Of a stretch of DNA of 32,591 nt, positions 7,669-15,722 are shown in pieces. The translations under genes and the position numbers were made by a program. The DNA lies in NCBI RefSeq assembly GCF_018224885.1, contig NZ_JAGTXB010000034.1, forward strand, positions 1-32,591. The letters are read 5' to 3'. The notes under the pieces were generated by a model that saw nothing but the letters and a program-made list of their open reading frames with translations, had not been told where the DNA came from and did no database searches. Source of the DNA: Chitinophaga hostae (GTDB taxonomy: Bacteria > Bacteroidota > Bacteroidia > Chitinophagales > Chitinophagaceae). Every line of letters starts with the position of its first letter. Position 1 is the stretch's first letter.

Positions 7669-9152
7669 TGCAACATTTCCTTTGCCATTAATATACCCGG
7701 TTCGGCAATAATTGTTTTTAATACAGCGGGAGAAGATATATAACTGAATATATTTTCTGCCGCTGTTTTATATGCGGGATAACCGTATCGGGATAACTGC
7801 AGCAGCGTTCTGCAGGCATCTATATTCTCGCTGAGCACATTGTCCGGGGGCAGGTATTTATTGTTGCTGCTGAAGCTAAAGAGCGCCTTGTTTTTCCCGG
7901 TAAAATGCAGCAACATATAATCGGCGCTGTGCACTGCTGCCGCCAATGATGCAGTATCACGCGTGAGCTGATAGTGATGCACCAATGCCTGGCAAAGGTA
8001 CAACTGATCCGCCAACGCAATACTTCCCGTAAAAGCCCGGTCATGTACATAACCTCCGTCCGGTTGTTTGAATTTTTTGAGGATGCTTTGTAATATTACC
8101 CCGGCGGTAGCCAGGTGCCTGTTGTCGTTTGTAGCTTCATACATAGAGAGAAAGGCATCCGCCAATTGTGCATTTTCTTTGGCATAGCAGGTGCTGTCTA
8201 TCCGCGGAATTCCTTGTTTATAGCGCTCTTCAGCGGATAACGAAAAGTAACCACCTGCATGTTCTCCTGCTCTCAGGTCCGCATCCTGGGAATTATAATA
8301 CAAGTGTTCGCCGCTATACAGAAAGGTATCCAGATAACTGACAATTTTATTGGCATACAGCAGGGCGCTGCTGTCGTTGGTGGCGCCAAAATATTGCGCA
8401 TATATTTTTATATATCTTGCCTGTATGCTGAGTATTTTTTCGAAGTGCGGATGATCCCATCCGTTGTCGGTGGAATATTGATATACGCCGCCCCAGGCAG
8501 GATCGTTTATTTTGTATGATCCATGGATAGTGAGTGGCAGCCATCGTTTCAGCCGCTGATCTGTTTGGCTGTAACGCAATGCGTAGGCAATGCCGTCGTA
8601 CTCCAGGAAATGCTGTTGCATATCGTATCCTCCATCTTCCATATCGAGGTATTCAAAGAAATTATTGCGCACAAATGCGGCTGCTGCTGCCGACCATTTA
8701 CCGGGAACCGTTTTATTGATCACCGGTTTCTTTCGCGGCGGAAGATAACGGTAACCATTATATGTTTTTTCCAGTAGCGGAAGAAAATCCGCCGGACTGA
8801 AATACCCGGCCTGCTTCAGGAGTTCTCTTCCATCTTCGTGAAATATAATAGTGGCAGGCCATCCGTAATCCTTATATTTTGCATACAGATCGGGGCGTTT
8901 ATCCTGGTTGGCCTTTATACAAATGTAATGTTGCGACAGGTAGCTGATAACAGCCGGGTTTTCGTAGGTAGAATCATCCATTACATGGCACCAGTGGCAC
9001 CAGCTGGCGCCCAGATCCAGCAACACCGGTTTATGCTGCCGGCTGGCCAGGTCAAAAGCCCGTTGATCAAATTCCAGCCATGGAATACTTTGGCTCTTTG
9101 CGGTATCAGCGCAGCAAAAAATGAGCAGAAAAAAGAAATACCTGTTTAACAC
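7665..9152 (-). CDS. Secreted YyaL/DUF255-like thioredoxin-domain protein
   Basis: This 495-aa protein starts with a signal peptide (about residues 1-21). A thioredoxin-fold domain at about 25-130 follows, with the CxxC motif WCHWCHVMDD (Cys52, Cys55) and the cis-proline WPAT near 99. The rest is an alpha-helical barrel-like region that includes the family segment GGVYQYSTDNGWDHPHFEKIL. This is the architecture of YyaL/SSP411 (spermatogenesis-associated protein 20) proteins. Family members are usually about 650-700 aa and cytoplasmic; this one is shorter and appears to be exported. The reaction is unknown; a periplasmic redox or sugar-epimerase-like role is possible. The start is GTG, chosen because it directly precedes the signal peptide. 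It lies 67 bp after the GNAT gene and may be cotranscribed with it. Its TAG stop overlaps the TAA of the DUF2264 gene (7665-7668). Confidence 0.82.
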   Translation of the reverse strand: MLNRYFFFLLIFCCADTAKSQSIPWLEFDQRAFDLASRQHKPVLLDLGASWCHWCHVMDDSTYENPAVISYLSQHYICIKANQDKRPDLYAKYKDYGWPATIIFHEDGRELLKQAGYFSPADFLPLLEKTYNGYRYLPPRKKPVINKTVPGKWSAAAAAFVRNNFFEYLDMEDGGYDMQQHFLEYDGIAYALRYSQTDQRLKRWLPLTIHGSYKINDPAWGGVYQYSTDNGWDHPHFEKILSIQARYIKIYAQYFGATNDSSALLYANKIVSYLDTFLYSGEHLYYNSQDADLRAGEHAGGYFSLSAEERYKQGIPRIDSTCYAKENAQLADAFLSMYEATNDNRHLATAGVILQSILKKFKQPDGGYVHDRAFTGSIALADQLYLCQALVHHYQLTRDTASLAAAVHSADYMLLHFTGKNKALFSFSSNNKYLPPDNVLSENIDACRTLLQLSRYGYPAYKTAAENIFSYISSPAVLKTIIAEPGILMAKEMLH

Positions 9153-9219
9153 GGGATCATTTTACAGGCATATACGGGGTTGGGCAATTATTGGTTTGCA
9201 TCACCCAGGCGGGCGGCTG

Positions 9220-9750
9220 TCATCCCTTTTTAGGCTCCGGAAAAAGCGCCACCGGCCTTTTCCCATCTTCCGTTAACCATTTTTCAAACACCAGTCTTAC
9301 CGGCTCATAATTTTCGGAGGCAAGAAACTGTTGCATGCGCTGGTTATTAGCCAGCGTGTATCTCACCATTCTTCTTATGCCCTTTTCAACATATATTTTT
9401 TCCAGTGCTTCATTCATCTGCCGGTAGATGCCTTGCCTGCGAAATTCTTTTGCCACATAGCCGTCGGATACATACAGTGTATCACCGGTATAATCTTCAA
9501 TGCGGCTTTCGTCGGGTTCTTCGAGGTAAGCGAAGATGAAACCTGCGGGCGTATTATCCACGTAAGCCAGCAGGCAGGTGCCATCGCAGGTTTCCTGTGT
9601 ATCGATCACATGCTGCATATAGTTGCTGCTGATACTTTCCCAGCTGGCCGTTTTCGGGAAAAATTCTTTTTCGGAGAGATGCAGCTGCTCCATCATGCTG
9701 TTGATCAGTGCGTAATGATCATGAATTCGTATAGGCTTAATTGTTACCAT
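9220..9750 (-). CDS. GNAT-family N-acetyltransferase
   Basis: This is a cytoplasmic acetyltransferase of 176 aa. The acetyl-CoA-binding motif A is seen as YVAKEFRRQGIYRQMNEALE at about 98-117, with the pyrophosphate-binding loop RRQGIY, preceded by a core strand (LLAYVDNTPAGFIFAYLEE). GNAT proteins move an acetyl group from acetyl-CoA to an amine; the substrate cannot be read from the sequence. Only 3 bp separate its ATG from the stop of the Pls-like synthetase, so the two are almost certainly translated from one mRNA. If that synthetase makes a cationic poly(amino acid), this enzyme could acetylate the product, its monomer or intracellular escape product as protection. That is inference; modification of an unrelated amine is equally possible. 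Confidence 0.88.
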   Translation of the reverse strand: MVTIKPIRIHDHYALINSMMEQLHLSEKEFFPKTASWESISSNYMQHVIDTQETCDGTCLLAYVDNTPAGFIFAYLEEPDESRIEDYTGDTLYVSDGYVAKEFRRQGIYRQMNEALEKIYVEKGIRRMVRYTLANNQRMQQFLASENYEPVRLVFEKWLTEDGKRPVALFPEPKKG

Positions 9751-9753
9751 GTT

Positions 9754-12700
9754 TTAATCCGGTTTAACAGGGCTGCCTGTCCAGTTGGTACCGGATTGCA
9801 GTTTCTCTCCTTTCATCACCAGCGACAGTGGGGCGATGTTTACATCATCACCGATTTCGCTGTCGTATAAAATGATAGAACGTGCACCGATACTGCTTCT
9901 CTGGCCTATTTTGATAGGGCCTATTTTCATCACACGGTCTTCAAACAGGTGTGTCTGCGGACCGCTGTCTTCGTTCAATACACTATCAGTTCCTATTTCC
10001 ACCATATCAAATTCGGTGATGTCGGCTGTATTCAGCACTACGCGGCGACCGGTTTTTACGCCGAGCAGGCGCAGTAATACAGGCAGCCATGGCGTGCCTT
10101 TCAGGTATTCCAGCAGGAATGGAATAGAGAGTGCTTCATAGGTGGAAGTGATGGCTTCGCTGCGCCATACTTTGGAAGTCCACATGGGGCTTTGCAGCGG
10201 TTTATAAACGCCGGTGAGTATCCATTTCAGCATTACCGTAAACAGGAAAGCCGGCAATCCGAGGAAGAACAGGTAATAGAACGGAAACTGCAGCAATATT
10301 ACCCACCACGGTTTATCTGTTACCAGGTCGTGTGCATAGGCAATGAACAGGATACTGCAGCATATTACTACTGTTTCCGGGATGAGTATCCGGATAAATT
10401 CCACAGTGGCCCTGGCCAGTTTGCGCTGTGGCGATGGGTTGGTAGTAAGTTCCGGTGGAAAAAAGTGACTTTCCTGGCGACGGGGCAGCGCAATGGCCGG
10501 TGAGCCAAACCAGTCGCGGGCGGTGCTGCCGGCTAGTTGTTCTTTGGAAGGAGGTGTGGACAATACGCCTATAAGCATATTTTCCGGCAGTTCGTACCCC
10601 TGCGGTATCAGGGCGCTGTTGCCTACAAAACTGGTATTGTGAATAATTGTTTTTTCGAGAATCAGTTGTTGTCCGCGTACATCTGATTCGCCAAGTGTTA
10701 CGGCATCGGCAATAAAGGCGCCGTCACCGATTTCCAGCAAAGGGTGGGTAACGCTGCTGGCGGTGGAAACTTCTGTATTGCGGCCGATTTTTGCACCCAA
10801 TGCGCGGAAGAGGGAAGAGATATACACCGTAGCAAAAATGGGATGTATAACGATCAGTGATAACGACATCAGCTGATCTGCAAACCATTTACGTGCATAG
10901 AAAATGCTGTAAATAGGATAGGTGCCGGGTTTAATGCCCCATTGCAGCAAGCGTGTCAACAGTACGGTTTGCCCGGTAAATAAAAGTATATAGGTAAGCG
11001 CCAGTGCCGGGGTAATCACCATGTAGTTGAAGTTATAATCCGGCGCGGCATTATCCATCTGGTTCAGGATGATGATGGTGGGCAGTAATGGCAGCAATAC
11101 TGTAAATGGAAATACCAGCAGGAACAGGGAAAAGATGACGCTGTATTTTCTGCGGGTAGCTGTTGATACGGGTAGTGGTTGTGGTAAGTCGCTGATGGAT
11201 TTGGTTACTTTTAATTCAGCCGGACTTCCCTGCCATACTTCACCGGTTTTAACGGTGCTGTTGGGAGGTAAAAAGCTGAGGTCCTGTAATTCGCTCCAGG
11301 GTTCTATCACGGTATCGCCGCCAATGATGGCGCTGCTGCCGACATAGGCATGATCGCCCAGGTGAACGGTCCGGAGTTTCAGCAGGCCGTCTTCCACAAA
11401 GGCGTTGTTGATAACAGCCTGTGAACTGATGCTGACATCGGAGCCGATGGTTACCAGGTCTTCCGCACCAATGGTAACGGCGCCCAGTTGCGCATCCGGC
11501 GCTATTTTTACGCCCAGCATACGAAGGTAGGCGGGGTATAAAGGAGTGCCGTTGAGGAACTGGGAGGGCATGAGGCGCTGAATGGTTTTTACAAGCCACC
11601 AGCGGAAATAGTAGGTGCCCCATACCGGGTAATCGCCGGCTTTCATTTTACCGATCACCAGCCATTTGGTGCTGATGATCAGCGCTGAAAACAGTGGCGG
11701 CAGCAGGCAGAACATCACCAGGGCGGTAACGATGGCGTATCCCAGGTGGCTGGTATCCTGTTCCACGTAGTAGTAGCCCAGGTATGGGAGGAATATCTGC
11801 ATAGCAAATAATCCGAAGATGATAAGTATGGCGATGGTTTGGGCTATCCAGCAACAAAGGTGACGCCACCAGGGAACTTTATTAAATACCCGTTTGGTAT
11901 GCTGACCGGCCTGTGGTTGGGCGGCCCATACATTTACCAGTTCCTGTAAGGGGCGGTGAATATAGATATCTTTGAGAGATGCCTGTGGTACATTGGCCTC
12001 GCGGCGCAGTCGTGATACGAAGGCAGCTGCCAACAGGGAATGGCCTCCGAGGTCGGTAAAGAAATCCTGTTGCAGATCGATGCTGCGGTCCGGGAATACC
12101 TTTGCCAGTATCAGCAGGAGCTTATCTTGCAGCGGGGCGTCCGGATCAATGGCTTCGTGGGTGGTTACCTGTGTAAAGGCAGCCGGTACCGGCAATGCTT
12201 TGCGGTTTATTTTGCCGCTGGGCAGCCGGGGCATATCGTCCAGTACCTGGATGATGCCGGGCACCATATAGGGAGGCAATACTTTCGCGAGTGTAGCTCT
12301 GAGCTGCGATTCATCAAACGGTTGATCATCTTCCCTGACAATATATCCTACCAGCTGATCCTGGTCGTTGCTATCTTTTTTTACTGCTACGGCAGCAGCG
12401 GCTACCCCGTTGATATTGTGCAGCTGATTTTCTATTTCCCCCAGTTCTATCCGGTAGCCGCGCAGTTTGATCTGGTCGTCCAGGCGGCCCTGGAAATCGA
12501 TGCTGCCATCCGGTAAGATGATGGCGGCATCGCCGGTGCGGTATAAGCGGTCACCGGGCAGTTCGGTCATAGAAAGAGGTTTATCCACAAATTTTTCGCG
12601 GGTCAGTTCGGGGCGGTCTATGTAACCGGCGCCTACGCCGGGACCTGAAATCACCAGTTCGCCCCGTTCGCCCACGGGTAATATATCCAGCTTTTCATCT

Positions 12701-13686
12701 ACCACTGCCATGTTGTAATTGGGTAACGGTTGGCCGATAGTGATATAGTCGCCGGGTTTTAATGCAGCGAAAGTAGCGCTGACGGTTGTTTCCGTAGGGC
12801 CGTAGCTGTTATAGAAATGGCGGGGCGGCGCTGCCCATCGGGCCAGTACCTGCGGTGTGCAGGCTTCCCCGCCGGCATTGATCAACCGGAGAGTAGGGAT
12901 GTTATCATCCATAATGGCGAGCAGGCTGGGTACTGCGTGCAATACGGTGATTTTTTCACGGCGTAATACATCGCCCAGTTCATCGATGGCTTTGGCGGTA
13001 GTGGCATCAGCTACCCACAGGGTAGCGCCCACGAAGTAACTGAGCCAGGTTTCTTCGCACCACATGTCAAACGATACGGAGAATCCCTGGTATACTTTAT
13101 CGGTGGAGCGTATATTTAAAACGGTTTGTTCTGCCCTGATAAGATGGCAGATCTGCCGGTGGCTGATAGGAATGCCTTTGGGTTTGCCGGTGCTGCCGGA
13201 AGTATACAGTACATAGGCGAAATTTTCCGGGCGGGGGCCGGCGCTTAGCTGAAATGTTTCGGTGCTGTCGGGTACCGGTGGTACGGCTAGTACCGCGGCT
13301 TCCATTTGGAGGGGTTGTTCACTGAAACAGGCGGCGGCCTTTACTTCTGTAAGCACGCCTTCTACGCGTTCTGCCGGCATTTCCCGGTCCAGCGGCACAT
13401 AGGCTGCCCCGGCTTTGATGATGCCAAGTATGGCCACATGCAGTTCCAGTCCGCGGGGCCACCATACCCCCACTACGCTGCCGGGGCCTATTCCTTTTGA
13501 TTGAAGAAAAGCGGCGACCGCATCACTCCAGTGATCCAGCTGTTTATAGGTGAGTGTTTGTTGTTGAAATACCAACGCGGTATGATGCGCATGCTCCTGC
13601 GCTGTCTTTGAAAAAATATCTGCCAGGGTTTCATCATGGAGCAGGTCTGGCTGCTGGGGCCCCTTAACTATACTATAAACATTCAT
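9754..13686 (-). CDS. Pls/PosA-type nonribosomal poly(amino acid) synthetase
   Basis: This is a membrane-bound single-module NRPS of 1310 aa with the layout of epsilon-poly-L-lysine synthetase. An adenylation domain (about 20-500) has A3 YTSGSTGKPKG, A5 YGPTETT, A7 YRTGD, A8 LRGYRIELGEIE and A10 LPSGKINRKALP with Lys492. A carrier domain has LGGHSLL (Ser550). Three repeats follow, each a pair of membrane segments (about 611-672, 848-909, 1094-1155) and a left-handed beta-helix domain (about 717-827, 957-1064, 1195-1306). There is no condensation or thioesterase domain; in Pls the repeated C-terminal domains polymerise one amino acid. Aligned by eye to PheA, the pocket reads D207, M208, E211, H250, I269, A271, S294, V302, S303, K492; the acid at the third position suggests a basic amino acid. 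A TTG at 13710 is in frame, but the ATG at 13686 is preferred. Confidence 0.9.
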   Translation of the reverse strand: MNVYSIVKGPQQPDLLHDETLADIFSKTAQEHAHHTALVFQQQTLTYKQLDHWSDAVAAFLQSKGIGPGSVVGVWWPRGLELHVAILGIIKAGAAYVPLDREMPAERVEGVLTEVKAAACFSEQPLQMEAAVLAVPPVPDSTETFQLSAGPRPENFAYVLYTSGSTGKPKGIPISHRQICHLIRAEQTVLNIRSTDKVYQGFSVSFDMWCEETWLSYFVGATLWVADATTAKAIDELGDVLRREKITVLHAVPSLLAIMDDNIPTLRLINAGGEACTPQVLARWAAPPRHFYNSYGPTETTVSATFAALKPGDYITIGQPLPNYNMAVVDEKLDILPVGERGELVISGPGVGAGYIDRPELTREKFVDKPLSMTELPGDRLYRTGDAAIILPDGSIDFQGRLDDQIKLRGYRIELGEIENQLHNINGVAAAAVAVKKDSNDQDQLVGYIVREDDQPFDESQLRATLAKVLPPYMVPGIIQVLDDMPRLPSGKINRKALPVPAAFTQVTTHEAIDPDAPLQDKLLLILAKVFPDRSIDLQQDFFTDLGGHSLLAAAFVSRLRREANVPQASLKDIYIHRPLQELVNVWAAQPQAGQHTKRVFNKVPWWRHLCCWIAQTIAILIIFGLFAMQIFLPYLGYYYVEQDTSHLGYAIVTALVMFCLLPPLFSALIISTKWLVIGKMKAGDYPVWGTYYFRWWLVKTIQRLMPSQFLNGTPLYPAYLRMLGVKIAPDAQLGAVTIGAEDLVTIGSDVSISSQAVINNAFVEDGLLKLRTVHLGDHAYVGSSAIIGGDTVIEPWSELQDLSFLPPNSTVKTGEVWQGSPAELKVTKSISDLPQPLPVSTATRRKYSVIFSLFLLVFPFTVLLPLLPTIIILNQMDNAAPDYNFNYMVITPALALTYILLFTGQTVLLTRLLQWGIKPGTYPIYSIFYARKWFADQLMSLSLIVIHPIFATVYISSLFRALGAKIGRNTEVSTASSVTHPLLEIGDGAFIADAVTLGESDVRGQQLILEKTIIHNTSFVGNSALIPQGYELPENMLIGVLSTPPSKEQLAGSTARDWFGSPAIALPRRQESHFFPPELTTNPSPQRKLARATVEFIRILIPETVVICCSILFIAYAHDLVTDKPWWVILLQFPFYYLFFLGLPAFLFTVMLKWILTGVYKPLQSPMWTSKVWRSEAITSTYEALSIPFLLEYLKGTPWLPVLLRLLGVKTGRRVVLNTADITEFDMVEIGTDSVLNEDSGPQTHLFEDRVMKIGPIKIGQRSSIGARSIILYDSEIGDDVNIAPLSLVMKGEKLQSGTNWTGSPVKPD

Positions 13687-13864
13687 AAGTTCGCGTTCCC
13701 GTAGGTTCAAGGTGTTTGGTATGGTAAAGTTACTGGTAAGAATCGGAGTAGCGCCTTATAATACGCTTAAAAATAATAGGTTCTTTGGGAAAATTAGCGT
13801 ATAATCAGGTAAGATGCTATACGTTTTCTATGTTATAAAGATATACTTTCGACAGCATTAATAC
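13687..13864. promoter_or_regulatory. Divergent promoter region, synthetase versus ECF sigma
   Basis: This 178-bp gap separates the minus-strand synthetase from the plus-strand sigma gene and must hold the promoters of both. It is AT-rich, with a GCG..TTATAA..CGC inverted motif near 13752-13766. I see only imperfect matches to TAnnTTTG, for example TAACTTTA on the minus strand, so I do not place a promoter precisely. Confidence 0.4.
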
Positions 13865-14452
13865 ATGGGGGAGCATACATTTACCACGGATGAAATGAAG
13901 CATTGCCTGCAGATGGTTGCAGCAGTGGGGTGTGAGCAGTCTTACCGCCGCCTGTTTCGTTGGTTTTATGGCCCCTTGCAACAGTTTGCCTTTGCCATTG
14001 TTAAGTCCCGTGAAATGGCTGAAGAAATAGCAGCAGATGTATTGGTTAACATCTGGCGAAACAGGCAACAATTACCAGATATCGACCACCTGAAAATCTA
14101 TCTTTATACCGCCGCGAAAAATATCTCCCTCAATTATCTCCGGAAACAAAACCGCCATGCAGTTATTTCTCTTGATAATATGGAAATGGTATTAACACCG
14201 TTGAATAACAATCCGGAACAACTGTTTATCACCGCGGAGTTATTAAACCGGCTGGAACAAACGATTAACCAGCTGCCGCCGCGTTGCAGGCTTATTTTTA
14301 AGCTGGTTCGGGAAGATGGGTTGAAATACAAGGAAATTGCAGCCATCCTCGACATTTCCGTAAACACAATAGACGCCCAGATGGCGATAGCTTTTAAGAA
14401 AATCAGTCAGGCAGTAAACCTGAATATGAGCCGCAGGCAGTCGGTAAAATAA
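13865..14452 (+). CDS. ECF-type RNA polymerase sigma factor (FecI-like), PUL 1
   Basis: This 195-aa protein has the two conserved domains of extracytoplasmic-function sigma factors. Region 2 covers about 25-95 (SYRRLFRWFYGPLQQFAFAIVKSREMAEEI, then IYLYTAAKNISLNYLRKQNR). Region 4 covers about 128-182, with the helix-turn-helix YKEIAAILDISVNTIDAQMAIAFKKI. Region 1 and region 3 are absent, as expected. It would direct RNA polymerase to the fecR-susCD-GH89 genes that follow when released by its anti-sigma factor. It is followed after 87 bp by the FecR gene and is the first gene of this locus, divergent from the synthetase. Confidence 0.93.
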   Translation: MGEHTFTTDEMKHCLQMVAAVGCEQSYRRLFRWFYGPLQQFAFAIVKSREMAEEIAADVLVNIWRNRQQLPDIDHLKIYLYTAAKNISLNYLRKQNRHAVISLDNMEMVLTPLNNNPEQLFITAELLNRLEQTINQLPPRCRLIFKLVREDGLKYKEIAAILDISVNTIDAQMAIAFKKISQAVNLNMSRRQSVK

Positions 14453-14461
14453 CAGGCTTCC

Positions 14462-14485
14462 AAAAAATATTTTCCTTTCATTTAG
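14462..14485 (+). promoter_or_regulatory. Candidate ECF promoter element before fecR (PUL 1)
   Basis: A run of six A is followed by ATTTTCC, TTTC and ATTTAG. A closely similar series (A7, TTTTCCC, TTC, TTTTG) occurs at the same place in PUL 2, 25709-25730. Both lie just after the sigma gene and about 50-60 bp before the fecR start. Position and conservation between two otherwise diverged systems suggest an ECF-dependent promoter; the exact -35 and -10 are not resolved. Confidence 0.5.
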
Positions 14486-14539
14486 TAGATTCTTTTTAAA
14501 CCGGTGTCTTTATAACCGGGGCATTCCTCATTTATCAAA

Positions 14540-15583
14540 ATGGAAAACAACAGGATATGGTATCTGATGAGCAGAAAAATGGCCGGGGAGGCTACGGATA
14601 TCGAATTACAGGAGCTGGAGCAATTGTTACGGGTACAACCTGAGGCACAATATACCCTGGAGCTGATGGCGGCCATCTGGAAAAATGAGCGGAAGGAGGA
14701 AGAAGAACCGGATGTATTTGACCGTTACTGGCCGCAGCTGCAGGCAGAAACGGCCATGCAGCCGGAGAAAGGGAAGATGTTGCTGCTGCGAAAAAGAGGG
14801 CTGTGGTTAGCGGCTGCGCTCACCGGCATCTGTCTGCTGATAGCCGGCTGGATCACCTGGTATTCCAAAGGGAACAGCCATCCGCCACTGGCCGATAATG
14901 AGGTAAGCACCCATGAAGGGTCAAGAACCAGGGTAAAACTGCCGGATGGTACGGCCGTGTGGCTGAACGGCGGCAGCAAGCTGACCTACAGCGACGACAT
15001 GAAACATGCTGCCACCAGGGAGGTATTTTTGACCGGGGAGGCTTGTTTTGATGTAGCCAAAGACGCCGGTAAGCCTTTTATCATACATACGCTCAAAATG
15101 CAGGTAAACGTATTGGGTACCGTACTCAATGTACGCTCCTATAATAATGAAAGCAGGAGCGAGGCTACACTGGTAAGCGGCAAAATAGAAGTGTTGATGA
15201 AAGAGGTGCCGGGACAACGGATTGATTTACAACCGGGCGAAAAACTGATTATATATAACAATGAATCAAAAAAGAAGAGTAAAGAAGCGGTAATACATTA
15301 TAGTGTTGCCAACGCGGGTAAGCTGCCAGATGATTCCGCGCTGCTGGCAGAAACTTCCTGGATAGACAATAAACTGGTATTTAACGATGAAAAAATGCCG
15401 GATATTCTGCGAAAAATGGAGCATTGGTACAATGTATCCATAGAAGTGAACAATGAAAAAATCAACGACTGCCACTTTACCGGATCATTTCAAAATGAAT
15501 CCGCTGCAGAAGCTTTGACAGCTATGCAGCAAATCCATCATTTTCAGTTTACTATAAAGGGCAACAAGATTATTATCTATTAA
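14540..15583 (+). CDS. FecR-family anti-sigma factor, PUL 1
   Basis: This 347-aa inner-membrane protein has a cytoplasmic N-terminal sigma-binding part (1-85), one transmembrane helix at about 87-108 (GLWLAAALTGICLLIAGWITWY), a periplasmic FecR domain at about 120-220 (VSTHEGSRTRVKLPDGTAVWLN, then GEACFDVAKDAGKPFIIHT), and a C-terminal DUF4974 domain at about 272-347 (LVFNDEKMPDILRKMEHWYNV). In this family the periplasmic part contacts the STN domain of the partner TonB-dependent transporter, and substrate binding leads to release of the sigma factor. The partner here is the SusC gene 139 bp downstream, which has an STN domain. Confidence 0.93.
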   Translation: MENNRIWYLMSRKMAGEATDIELQELEQLLRVQPEAQYTLELMAAIWKNERKEEEEPDVFDRYWPQLQAETAMQPEKGKMLLLRKRGLWLAAALTGICLLIAGWITWYSKGNSHPPLADNEVSTHEGSRTRVKLPDGTAVWLNGGSKLTYSDDMKHAATREVFLTGEACFDVAKDAGKPFIIHTLKMQVNVLGTVLNVRSYNNESRSEATLVSGKIEVLMKEVPGQRIDLQPGEKLIIYNNESKKKSKEAVIHYSVANAGKLPDDSALLAETSWIDNKLVFNDEKMPDILRKMEHWYNVSIEVNNEKINDCHFTGSFQNESAAEALTAMQQIHHFQFTIKGNKIIIY

Positions 15584-15611
15584 AATCAATCATATGAATA
15601 CTTAATACCTG

Positions 15612-15645
15612 TAATAAAAACGGGAAATGCGCAAACATTCCCCGT
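15612..15645 (-). terminator. GC hairpin with T-run on the minus strand, fecR-susC gap (PUL 1)
   Basis: The arms ACGGGAAATG (15620-15629) and CATTCCCCGT (15636-15645) form a 10-bp stem with one mismatch and the loop CGCAAA. The A-run lies on the 5' side of the plus strand (15616-15620), so as an intrinsic terminator it reads on the minus strand, ending TTTTTATT. No T-run follows on the plus strand. A related hairpin sits at the same place in PUL 2. Immediately after it, GTTGA and TCAAC (15644-15658) form a second small inverted repeat. No consensus minus-strand promoter was found nearby. Confidence 0.6.
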
Positions 15646-15722
15646 TGAATTTGTCAACCAAAGCCGGCTGATGTACGAGATCAGCCCGGACGCTTATTGT
15701 TTAACTTTTCATTTGTGAAATT

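Noticed and set aside
13687..13710. TTG start for the Pls-like synthetase, 8 codons upstream
   Set aside because: An ATG at 13686 follows in frame and is the more usual start; the extra residues add no recognisable element. It cannot be excluded without N-terminal data.
15616..15645. Hairpin as a plus-strand terminator of the PUL 1 sigma-fecR transcript
   Set aside because: No T-run follows the stem on the plus strand, while TTTTTATT follows it on the minus strand. Structure-dependent attenuation on the plus strand remains possible but is not shown.
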